The notes beneath the pieces are model-generated. The model was not told the DNA's origin. It saw only the letters and a program-made list of their open reading frames with translations, and made no database searches. A program made the position numbers and the translations under genes. Shown in pieces: positions 18,150 through 25,994 of a stretch of DNA of 64,000 nucleotides; positions within the stretch are counted from its first letter, which is position 1, and each line of letters starts with the position of its first letter. The DNA is from Sulfurimonas sp. HSL3-2 (GTDB lineage Bacteria > Campylobacterota > Campylobacteria > Campylobacterales > Sulfurimonadaceae), in the NCBI RefSeq assembly GCF_039645965.1, contig NZ_CP147917.1:1674001-1738000 (forward strand), read 5' to 3'.

Positions 18150-18705
18150 TTTGGCAAAAGGTGTTGCACTGGGAAGTGCCGGTGTCGTTGTGATGAGTAT
18201 CCTGAGCGGATGTTCTCAGGGACAAGAACAGCAAAAAAACAAATTTTTAATCATAGAACAACTTACAAACGGAAAATATGTCGTAGTCGAAGAGATACCT
18301 ACCGACGGGCCGAGCCGTGCGATCATTCGCGAAAAAGATATAAACGGCAATGTGACCGAACGCGTTATGAGCGAAGCTGAGATGAAAGCTCTGGCAGAGC
18401 AGGAGTACAACAAGTTCCAAAGCGGAGGCTCTGAACTAAACCATGAGAACGGCGGCGAAGGGATGGGACTTGCAGGGACTATTTTAGCAGTTGCTGCGGG
18501 AAGTCTTCTTGGAAACATGATAGGAAACGCTTTGATGAACAACTCAAATTTTGCTAAACGTGCTGACAGCGTCAACCGTTCGGCATACCATAGAAGTGCG
18601 GGTTCATACACAACGAACAAGTCAGGTTCTCCTGCGAAAAAAAGTTTCTTCGGCGGAAGCAGCACATCAAGTTCGGCATACAAAAGTACAAGCTACGGTG
18701 GATAA
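18133..18705 (+). CDS. UPF0323-family lipoprotein
   Basis: 190-aa lipoprotein known from Campylobacter and Helicobacter as UPF0323. Signal peptide with lipobox LSGC at about 28-31, a folded middle part (FLIIEQLTNGKYVVVEE), a glycine-rich hydrophobic stretch around 120-135 (MGLAGTILAVAAGSLLGNMI), and a Ser/Gly/Lys-rich tail. It is immediately followed by an ATP-grasp enzyme, a pairing resembling ygiB-ygiC in E. coli. Function unknown; the conserved pairing suggests the two proteins act on the same envelope-related process. Confidence 0.85.
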   Translation: MKHISSLAKGVALGSAGVVVMSILSGCSQGQEQQKNKFLIIEQLTNGKYVVVEEIPTDGPSRAIIREKDINGNVTERVMSEAEMKALAEQEYNKFQSGGSELNHENGGEGMGLAGTILAVAAGSLLGNMIGNALMNNSNFAKRADSVNRSAYHRSAGSYTTNKSGSPAKKSFFGGSSTSSSAYKSTSYGG

Positions 18706-18708
18706 ACA

Positions 18709-19887
18709 ATGGTAACTCTAAGAGATATAAAACCGATCGATGACAAAGCACTTGAAGAGATCGGTTTTGCCTGGCATACAGACAGTGACGGAAGCAAATA
18801 TGTAAGCGATAAACTAGTCCAAGTCACTCACCAAGAAGCAGAGGATTATTACGAAGCGGTCAATGAACTTTATGATATGTATGCAGAAGCAGCAGAGTTT
18901 GTCATAGAGAACGATCTCTTTTTTGAACTTGGTATCCCTTTTAACCTTGTGGATATGATCAAAAAAAGCTGGGAGAACGATGTCCACTGGCATGTCTACG
19001 GAAGATTCGACCTTGCCGGCGGGACGGGCGGTGAGCCTATAAAACTCATAGAGTTCAATGCAGACACCCCTACTTCTCTATTTGAGACAGCCGTACTTCA
19101 ATGGGCGCTTTTAAAGTACAACGATATGGATGAGGATGAGCAGTTCAACAATGTCTATGATGCGATTCGCGACAACTTTCGCCGCCTTATAACACTGTTC
19201 GACGATCCTGCAAAGTTTGACGAGCTTTACGACGGATGGAAGATACTCTTCTCTTCGGTTGAGGGTAATCTGGAAGAGGAGGTCACTACCAGACTTCTTC
19301 AGCAGATCGCGACTGATGCTGGATTTGCCACACAATATGAGCATATCCAAAACGTAAAATTCAGCGATGACGAGATATGTGATGCAAATGACAATCCGTA
19401 TGAATACTGGTTTAAACTTTACCCTTTTGAGGATATCGCACATGATGAACCTGAGCTAGCGACGATACTCACAAACATCATGCAAAACCAAAAAGCGATC
19501 CTTTTAAATCCTCCTTATACACTGTTGTTTCAGTCAAAAGGGATGATGAAGATACTTTGCGATCTGTTCCCGGATTCGCCGTATCTGCTTCGTACATCTT
19601 TTGAACCGCTGGATGTGAAATGTGTCGAAAAACCGGTCTTCGGACGTGAAGGTGCAAACACAAAAATACTTTCAGCCAACGGCGAAGTCTTAAAAGCCAA
19701 CGATGGCCCTTACGGAAACTACAAAAAAGTGTATCAGGAGTATGTGGAGTTTAGTAAAGACCTGCACGGCAACAAGTATCAGGCAGGTGTGTTCTTCGCT
19801 TATGAAGCATGCGGTCTCGGGTACAGATGCGGCGGCGATATTTTAGACAATATGAGCAAATTTGTCGGACATGTGTTAGTTGACTGA
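18709..19887 (+). CDS. Glutathionylspermidine synthase-like ATP-grasp enzyme
   Basis: 392-aa protein of the glutathionylspermidine-synthase pre-ATP-grasp family (YgiC/YjfC type). Recognisable segments are ENDVHWHVYGRFDL, KLIEFNADTPTSLFET near residue 120, and KPVFGREGANTKIL near 305, which carries ATP-grasp residues. The family ligates an amine to a peptide or amino acid with ATP; the true substrate of YgiC-like members is not established. It lies three bases after the UPF0323 lipoprotein gene and overlaps the thioredoxin gene by one base. Confidence 0.85.
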   Translation: MVTLRDIKPIDDKALEEIGFAWHTDSDGSKYVSDKLVQVTHQEAEDYYEAVNELYDMYAEAAEFVIENDLFFELGIPFNLVDMIKKSWENDVHWHVYGRFDLAGGTGGEPIKLIEFNADTPTSLFETAVLQWALLKYNDMDEDEQFNNVYDAIRDNFRRLITLFDDPAKFDELYDGWKILFSSVEGNLEEEVTTRLLQQIATDAGFATQYEHIQNVKFSDDEICDANDNPYEYWFKLYPFEDIAHDEPELATILTNIMQNQKAILLNPPYTLLFQSKGMMKILCDLFPDSPYLLRTSFEPLDVKCVEKPVFGREGANTKILSANGEVLKANDGPYGNYKKVYQEYVEFSKDLHGNKYQAGVFFAYEACGLGYRCGGDILDNMSKFVGHVLVD

Positions 19888-20396
19888 TGAAAAAGTGGAG
19901 TTTAAAAAAGATCCTAAAAGAGGCGGCTCTCTTTGTCCTGCTTCTTTTTATATTTAGCAACATTCTTAGCTACATAAAAGCTCCATCTTTTGAATCAAAA
20001 ACGATCCCCTCGTTTGCCGCGGTGACCATAGAGGGTAAACGATTTGACTCTGGGCTTCATATTGGGAGTAAACCTGTTCTTATCCATTTCTGGGCTACCT
20101 GGTGTCCTACATGTAAGATGGAAAACTCCACTATAGACGCACTTTCTAAAAAATTTGAAGTGATCACCATAGTCGAAAACTCCGGCGATAATGAGAAGGT
20201 AAAAGAGTTTTTAAAAGAGAAAGATCTTAGTTTCAGTGTCATTAATGACCAAGACGGGAGATTGGCATCGCTTTTTAAAGTAGCGGGATTTCCTACTACT
20301 TTTATATATGACAAAGAGGGAAACTTAGAGTTCAGCGAGGTGGGATACAGCTCATACTTCACACTCTATCTTAAACTCTTATATGCTGACAGGTAA
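19887..20396 (+). CDS. TlpA-like membrane-anchored thioredoxin
   Basis: 169-aa thioredoxin-fold protein. An N-terminal TM at about 12-28 anchors it, so the domain faces the periplasm. The active site is FWATWCPTCKMEN (CPTC, near residue 73), and the cis-Pro region reads AGFPTTFIYDKEG. TlpA/ResA-type proteins reduce disulfides or assist cytochrome c and envelope protein maturation. It lies just upstream of the Bat operon and 5 bp from it, so it may be transcribed with batA. The codons for CPTCK contain a one-mismatch version of the TTACATGTAA palindrome. Confidence 0.88.
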   Translation: MKKWSLKKILKEAALFVLLLFIFSNILSYIKAPSFESKTIPSFAAVTIEGKRFDSGLHIGSKPVLIHFWATWCPTCKMENSTIDALSKKFEVITIVENSGDNEKVKEFLKEKDLSFSVINDQDGRLASLFKVAGFPTTFIYDKEGNLEFSEVGYSSYFTLYLKLLYADR

Positions 20397-20401
20397 AGAA
20401 A

Positions 20402-21307
20402 TTGAGCCATTTTGAGTTTGAATATCCATACGCATTTGCCCTGCTTCTGCTTATCATCTGTATCTACAAGTGCCCTGCTGCACTCAAAAAGATCATCTTT
20501 CCCCATATAGATCTTTTTAGCCTGAAGATAGGCTGGTTCAACAGAGACAGGCTGCTTTACTCTCTTATCTTTGCACTTATGGTAAGCGCTCTTGCCTCGC
20601 CTATCACATACGATTCGAAATCATCACACCAAAGAAAGGGACGTGACCTTGTTTTTGCTCTTGATGCAAGCGGTTCGATGGGAGAAAGCGGATTTGACAA
20701 AGAGGACAATAGCCAAAACAAGTTCGATGTCCTCAAATCGATCATCTCAAAGTTTGTCAAAGAGAGATATGACGACAATGTCGGAGTCACTGTCTTTGGT
20801 TCATACGCGTTTTCAAGCGTACCACTGACGTATGATATGAATGCCATCACCTATCTTATAGGCTTTTTAGATGTGGGCATCGCGGGTGAAAATACAGCCA
20901 TCGGTGAAGGAATAGCAAATGCGACCCGTATCTTAAAGATGGGAGAAGCCAAAGAGAAGGTGATCATCCTTGTCACAGACGGCTACCATAACAGCGGCTC
21001 TATCTCACCAAAAGACGCACTCTCCCTTGCAGTCAAAGAGGGCATAAAGATCTACACGATAGGGATCGGCAAAAAGGGGCAGTTTGACGAAGCGCTTTTA
21101 CAGCTCATAGCAAAAGAATCCAATGCGAAGATGTTCAGTGCTTCTGACTCTGCTTCACTGCAAGATGTCTATAATGAGATAGACCAGCTTGAACCAAGCC
21201 AGATACGCTCGCAGAACTACCTTAACAAGCACGTTCTTTTTATCTATCCTCTTCTACTTGCATCTCTTTTGATGCTCACAATGGTCTTAAGAAGGAGAGC
21301 GCGATGA
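20402..21307 (+). CDS. BatA-like VWA-domain membrane protein
   Basis: 301-aa von Willebrand factor A protein. A TM near residues 7-25 and one near 55-70, then the VWA domain with a complete MIDAS motif (FALDASGSMGES, near 82-93) and TDGYHNSG, and a C-terminal TM at about 280-297. Bat proteins are linked to aerotolerance and envelope integrity in Bacteroides and spirochaetes. The start is TTG at 20402, chosen because AGGTAAAG precedes it. It overlaps the next VWA gene by four bases. No moxR or DUF58 gene precedes it. Confidence 0.85.
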   Translation: MSHFEFEYPYAFALLLLIICIYKCPAALKKIIFPHIDLFSLKIGWFNRDRLLYSLIFALMVSALASPITYDSKSSHQRKGRDLVFALDASGSMGESGFDKEDNSQNKFDVLKSIISKFVKERYDDNVGVTVFGSYAFSSVPLTYDMNAITYLIGFLDVGIAGENTAIGEGIANATRILKMGEAKEKVIILVTDGYHNSGSISPKDALSLAVKEGIKIYTIGIGKKGQFDEALLQLIAKESNAKMFSASDSASLQDVYNEIDQLEPSQIRSQNYLNKHVLFIYPLLLASLLMLTMVLRRRAR

Positions 21308-22899
21308 GTATTCTCTATCCTTGGGTATTTTTCGCACTGATCCCACTTTATCTTCTTTACAAAAAAAATGTTGAGAGCTCAAAAGATCCTCAATTTACAG
21401 AGGATAAAAAGACTCAGGTAAGGCAGATAAGATTTTTATATCTTGCTATCGCTTTTGCGGTTTTGGCTCTCAGCCGTCCGGTCATACAAAACAGCTTTGT
21501 GGATGAAAAGTTTGACGCTCAGGAGTACATCATCGCCGTTGATGCATCCTACTCTATGCAGGCAGATGACATAAAACCTACCCGTTATGAAGCTGCGAAA
21601 AAAGCGATTGAAAAGCTTTTAGTCCTGCATCCAAAAGACAGATTCGCCATTTTTGCTTTTACCTCAAACACTCTGCTTATCTCACCTCCGACAACGGACA
21701 GTGCCATAAGCATGAATGCACTTGATGCGCTCAACCCTGCTTTTATCCTGACAAAAAGTACCAATCTCAAGCAGATGTTTCAGACCATAGCGAAGGTGTC
21801 GCATACGAAGAAAAACCTCATCATATTCAGCGACGGCGGAGATGAAAGCGATTTAAATCAGTTAGTCAGTATCTGTAAAAAGAACTCCATCATCCCTTAC
21901 ATCGTGGCATCTGCGTCAAAAAAAGGAACAGCTCTTAAAAAAGATGGGCGCTACATCAAAGACCAGTACAGTTCTCTTGTCATCTCCCGCATCAATCCGA
22001 TCCTCGAAGATCTGGCGGCAAAAAGCGGCGGTAAATACTATGAACTTGACTCATCAAACGTTGTAGAGGAACTCTCAGACGATATTAGTTCACAAGACAA
22101 AAAAGCAACGGACGGGACTGTTCAGGTGAAAAGCTATAAAGAACTTTTTTATCTTCCTCTTCTTTTTGCAATGGCATTCTTCTTTGCCAGCGTGACGAAG
22201 CTTCATCAGCTTTATCTGCTTCTGCCGTTTATGTTTCTGCCAAACCCTTCACATGCCGAGGTATTGGATTTTTATCATGTAAAAAAGGCAGATGAGAGTT
22301 TTAAAGAGCAGAAGTATCTCGACTCTGCAAAAGAGTTTGAGAAGGTGACTCCAAGCGTGAGAAGCTACTACAATGCGGCGACGGCTTACTACAAAGCGGG
22401 ACATTACAAAAAAGCGCTGGAGTATTTTGACATGATCCGTACACCGTCCAAAGAGATCAAACAGAAGATCTTTTACAATATGGCGGGATGTGCGGTAAAA
22501 CTCAAAAGATTTGACAGAGCCGAGGTCTATTACCAGCAGGCTTTGGCCCTTGGAGAGGATGAAGACGCTCTTTACAACCTCAGACTTTTACAAAAACTCA
22601 ACCTAAAGACCGGTGTAAATATAACCGATATGCTGCCGCCGAAAAATGCGCAGACAAAGAAAAACAGTTCAAAGAAAAACGCTACTCAAAAAGATGAAAA
22701 AAAAGAGGGCGGAGGTAAAAGCGGTTCAACCCAACAGGCGGGAGAGAGCAGCGACGGTGCGAGCGATGCAAAAAAAGGCGATACGAAAAAAGCCGATAAA
22801 AGCGAAGAGAAACAGACACAAAAAGGCGAGTACAAGATGGGATACCGCTCATATGAGATGATAAACAAAGGATACACAGATGAAAAAGAACCTTGGTAA
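21304..22899 (+). CDS. BatB/BatC-like VWA and TPR fusion protein
   Basis: 531 aa. TM at about 5-20 and 43-58, a VWA domain with MIDAS (IIAVDASYSMQADD near residue 78; FSDGGDESD), two TMs near 281-318, then TPR repeats at about 320-430 (such as SVRSYYNAATAYYKAGHYKKA). The C-terminal 80 residues are Lys/Ser/Gly-rich and probably disordered. BatB and BatC are separate genes in several bacteria; here they are joined. Overlaps batD by 20 bp. Confidence 0.85.
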   Translation: MSILYPWVFFALIPLYLLYKKNVESSKDPQFTEDKKTQVRQIRFLYLAIAFAVLALSRPVIQNSFVDEKFDAQEYIIAVDASYSMQADDIKPTRYEAAKKAIEKLLVLHPKDRFAIFAFTSNTLLISPPTTDSAISMNALDALNPAFILTKSTNLKQMFQTIAKVSHTKKNLIIFSDGGDESDLNQLVSICKKNSIIPYIVASASKKGTALKKDGRYIKDQYSSLVISRINPILEDLAAKSGGKYYELDSSNVVEELSDDISSQDKKATDGTVQVKSYKELFYLPLLFAMAFFFASVTKLHQLYLLLPFMFLPNPSHAEVLDFYHVKKADESFKEQKYLDSAKEFEKVTPSVRSYYNAATAYYKAGHYKKALEYFDMIRTPSKEIKQKIFYNMAGCAVKLKRFDRAEVYYQQALALGEDEDALYNLRLLQKLNLKTGVNITDMLPPKNAQTKKNSSKKNATQKDEKKEGGGKSGSTQQAGESSDGASDAKKGDTKKADKSEEKQTQKGEYKMGYRSYEMINKGYTDEKEPW

Positions 22900-24025
22900 G
22901 ATACTGCTATTTTTGATATTTCCGTTTGTCTTATCTGCAAACACTGATCTTGCGACCTATTCTCTTGTTTCAAACAAGAAGAATGTCTATATAAAAGAAG
23001 CGGTAGAGATCACATTTACGGCTGTTCAAAAAGACCATACCGACGAGATGTTTTTCTTTTTAGAACCAAAAAAAAGCGATAGTTATGCCATACAACTTCT
23101 GGATAAAGACACAAAAAAAATATCATATCACAACCAGACCACGACATTTAAGTATCTGCTTTTCCCGTTAAAAGAGGGAGATATCGATATCGATTTCGAC
23201 TTTACCATAAAAGCCGCAAGCGATGATGCCGTTGCGCAGATATATATGGGTGGAAGAAACAATGTAAAATGGATAGAGACGACCGATACAAATGTAAAGA
23301 TAAAACCGATCCGCTTACATGTAAAGCCTCTCAAAGAGGATGTAGACCTCGTCGGTGATTTTGCCATAACATCAAAGATACACAGTACCAATGTAAACAG
23401 TTACGGTTCTGCAAACATCAAATACTATCTCAGCGGTACAGGATATGATGACAAAAAGTTCACTCCCATAAAAAGTATAGAGGGTGTGACGATATTTTCA
23501 GAGGCTGCGGACGAGCATCTTAAAAGTACAAAAGAGGGGTATGAGATAAAACGTGAGTTTTCATACGCCCTTGTCGGAAAAAAAGATTTTAAGATCCCAT
23601 CCATACAGATAAAAGTCTACTCGCCAAAACAGAACAGGTACTACACCCTCTCGACAAAAGAGTACGATATAAAGGTCTCTGCAATAGATCCGAAAACGCT
23701 GCTCGATGACAAAGAGTACCCCGAAGGAAAAAGCTATGACTTTAGCACGTTAAAAGAGATAACTATCGCCCTGCTCATCTTTTTTGCAGGCTTTATGACA
23801 GCAAAAGTGACTCCGAACATACAGTTTAAAAAGTCGCTAAAAAAAGAGAAGTTTAAAGATATCAAAGATGCAAAGACACCAAAAGAGCTTATTCTTGTCC
23901 TTTTACAAAACTACAAGAACAGAAGTATCGAGGCATATATAAACGAACTTGAACGTTTAGAGTACAAAGAATCAGACAAAAACTTTAAAGAGATAAAAAC
24001 GGAGATATTAAAAAAAATTATGTAA
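22880..24025 (+). CDS. BatD-like membrane protein
   Basis: 381 aa: signal peptide (about 1-20, LIFPFVLSAN), a large periplasmic region made of beta-sandwich-like segments typical of BatD (DUF7379/oxygen-tolerance type), a TM near 295-312 (ITIALLIFFAGFMTAKV), and a short cytoplasmic tail. Identification rests on its place after BatA and BatB/C and on this topology, and is weaker at residue level. ATG 22880 lies inside the upstream gene. Confidence 0.75.
   Translation: MKKNLGKILLFLIFPFVLSANTDLATYSLVSNKKNVYIKEAVEITFTAVQKDHTDEMFFFLEPKKSDSYAIQLLDKDTKKISYHNQTTTFKYLLFPLKEGDIDIDFDFTIKAASDDAVAQIYMGGRNNVKWIETTDTNVKIKPIRLHVKPLKEDVDLVGDFAITSKIHSTNVNSYGSANIKYYLSGTGYDDKKFTPIKSIEGVTIFSEAADEHLKSTKEGYEIKREFSYALVGKKDFKIPSIQIKVYSPKQNRYYTLSTKEYDIKVSAIDPKTLLDDKEYPEGKSYDFSTLKEITIALLIFFAGFMTAKVTPNIQFKKSLKKEKFKDIKDAKTPKELILVLLQNYKNRSIEAYINELERLEYKESDKNFKEIKTEILKKIM
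23315..23324. repeat. TTACATGTAA palindrome, copy 6
   Basis: Inside the batD-like gene, read as Leu-His-Val-Lys. Confidence 0.9.
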
Positions 24026-24083
24026 CCATTTTGTGACAGTTCTATAATACCATCTCACTTATGAATTAATGTGAGGTCTAAAT

Positions 24084-24263
24084 ATGGAACTAAAACTGCA
24101 AAAGTTGGAACAACGTCTTGTCAAGTATCATTTTATAGCACAAGACAATGTGCGTATTATCATCGAAGATGAGTTTGATTTTATTGAAGAATGTCTGCAA
24201 AACACTCAGATGAGCATCGAAGATATAGCAAAAGCTCTTATCGATATCTATATGGTGGCTTAA
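24084..24263 (+). CDS. Small acidic protein, 59 aa
   Basis: Begins MELKLQKLEQRLVKYHF and ends IDIYMVA. ATG 24084 is preceded by GTGAGG at good distance. It ends one base before the ATG of the acyltransferase gene, so the two are probably co-translated. It looks like a single small helical domain with many Ile, Glu and Asp. No family recognised; the tight junction argues that it is real. Confidence 0.7.
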   Translation: MELKLQKLEQRLVKYHFIAQDNVRIIIEDEFDFIEECLQNTQMSIEDIAKALIDIYMVA

Positions 24264-24264
24264 G

Positions 24265-25977
24265 ATGCAGGTATCAGTAGAAAACTATTTAGAGCATAAC
24301 TATAACGGTTACAATAAGCTTCCAAATCTTTTAAAAAACATATCGACTGCACTTTTAAAAAAGCTGTTTCATGAGAGTGAGATAAACAGCTTTTTAGTAC
24401 AAAACCAGCACAAAGACTCATACGGTTTTGTCGAAGCCGTACTTGATCATTTCAACGTCGATATCACGATCCATAAAAATCAGTTAAGCCGTATCCCTAG
24501 TTACGGCAGATGTGTCGTCATCGCGAACCATCCTCTGGGAGCTCTTGACGCTCTGGCACTATTGTATGTACTTAAAGATGTAAGAAAAGATATCAAGATA
24601 GTCGCTACGACTTTCTTGGCTTCTATCGAAAACCTTGGCGATCTTGTCATCCCTGTAGACAACATCAGAGGCAAGATGGATAAAAGTTCACTGGAGAGGA
24701 TGTACGAGGCTCTGAAAAAAGAGCAGCTTCTCATTCTGTTTCCATCGGGCGAGGTCAGCCGTGCAAGAGTCAACGGTATCAAAGACACAAAATGGAGAAG
24801 CGGGTTTTTAAAGATCGCATCTAAGATGCAGGCACCTATACTTCCGATCTATATCAATGCTAAAAACAGCAAGTTTTTCTATACGCTTTCAAGCCTGAAC
24901 AAATCACTTGCGACTATCACTCTTCCAAACGAGATGTTCAAGTTTTACGGTAAAAAGATAGAGTTCAAGATAGGCAAATCGATACCGTACGATAACTACA
25001 ACATCCCTGCACTTTCAACAAAAGACACCGTCAAACTGTTTAAAAAACACCTTGAGCGTCTAGCGACAAACAAGTCTTGTCTGTTTAAGACACAAAACGA
25101 GATCGCCTTAGCCGAAAACCATCAGGAACTCAAAAACGAACTCAGTCGTGCAAAAGAGCTAGGAGAGACAAAAGACGGTAAAAAGATCTATCAGTATGCA
25201 TCTACCGAAGAGACATCTGTTTTAAAAGAGATAGGACGTCTCAGAGAGATAAGCTTTCGCCATGTCAAAGAGGGAAGCGGTAAAAAAAGAGATATCGACG
25301 AATATGACATGATATATGAGCATATCGTCCTTTGGGATGACAAAGATTTAGAGATCGTCGGTTCATACAGAGTAGCAAAGACCAAAGATGTCCTTGAAAA
25401 ATATGGCAAAGAGGGTCTTTACACTGCCACGCTGTTTAATTATCAGGAGAGTTTTAAAGAGTATATGTCTGAAGGGCTTGAACTCGGACGCAGTTTCATT
25501 CAGCCAAAATATCAAAACTCAAGAGCATTGGATTACCTATGGCAGGGGATCGGTGCATATTTGAGAGAAAATGCAAACATTCGCTATATGTTCGGACCGG
25601 TAAGTATCTCAAAATCGTATAACTATGAATCAACTGCGATGATGGTCTACTTTTATATGAACTATTTCGGTTCAGACATCTTACATGTAAAGCATAAAGA
25701 GCGTTTTATCATCTCCTCACAGCTTGAAAAAGAGTTCGACACTATCTTTGAACTGGACAACTATAAAAAAGACCTGATCACGCTGAGAGACAGACTGCAA
25801 CTGCAAGGACTTGCTATCCCGACACTTTACAAGCAGTACAGCGACCTGTGTGAAGAAGGCGGCGTGATGTTTACGGATTTCGGGCTGGACAAAGATTTTG
25901 AAGACTGTGTCGACGGATTTATCGTAGTCGATATCACTAAACTAAAACCGCATAAAAGAGAGAGATATATCGGATAG
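24265..25977 (+). CDS. OlsF-like bifunctional acyltransferase (ornithine-lipid type)
   Basis: 570-aa fusion. The N-terminal half is a PlsC/LPLAT acyltransferase with VIANHPLGALDALAL near residue 85 (catalytic His and Asp) and LILFPSGEVSR near 157. The C-terminal half (about 290-570) is a GNAT-type acyl transferase of the OlsB/hemolysin class, with FGPVSISKSYNYES. OlsF of Serratia makes ornithine lipids alone by N-acylating ornithine and then O-acylating the product. The same reaction is inferred here from domain order and length; other acyl-amino-acid lipids are possible. The window has no olsB or olsA. Confidence 0.82.
   Translation: MQVSVENYLEHNYNGYNKLPNLLKNISTALLKKLFHESEINSFLVQNQHKDSYGFVEAVLDHFNVDITIHKNQLSRIPSYGRCVVIANHPLGALDALALLYVLKDVRKDIKIVATTFLASIENLGDLVIPVDNIRGKMDKSSLERMYEALKKEQLLILFPSGEVSRARVNGIKDTKWRSGFLKIASKMQAPILPIYINAKNSKFFYTLSSLNKSLATITLPNEMFKFYGKKIEFKIGKSIPYDNYNIPALSTKDTVKLFKKHLERLATNKSCLFKTQNEIALAENHQELKNELSRAKELGETKDGKKIYQYASTEETSVLKEIGRLREISFRHVKEGSGKKRDIDEYDMIYEHIVLWDDKDLEIVGSYRVAKTKDVLEKYGKEGLYTATLFNYQESFKEYMSEGLELGRSFIQPKYQNSRALDYLWQGIGAYLRENANIRYMFGPVSISKSYNYESTAMMVYFYMNYFGSDILHVKHKERFIISSQLEKEFDTIFELDNYKKDLITLRDRLQLQGLAIPTLYKQYSDLCEEGGVMFTDFGLDKDFEDCVDGFIVVDITKLKPHKRERYIG
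25681..25690. repeat. TTACATGTAA palindrome, copy 7
   Basis: Inside the olsF-like gene, read as Leu-His-Val-Lys; preceded by C and followed by A. Confidence 0.9.
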
Positions 25978-25994
25978 AGTGTTAAAAAAGCACT

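Noticed and set aside
18216-18683. 155-codon minus-strand ORF opposite the UPF0323 lipoprotein
   Set aside because: Antisense shadow of a gene with a clear lipobox and conserved neighbour.
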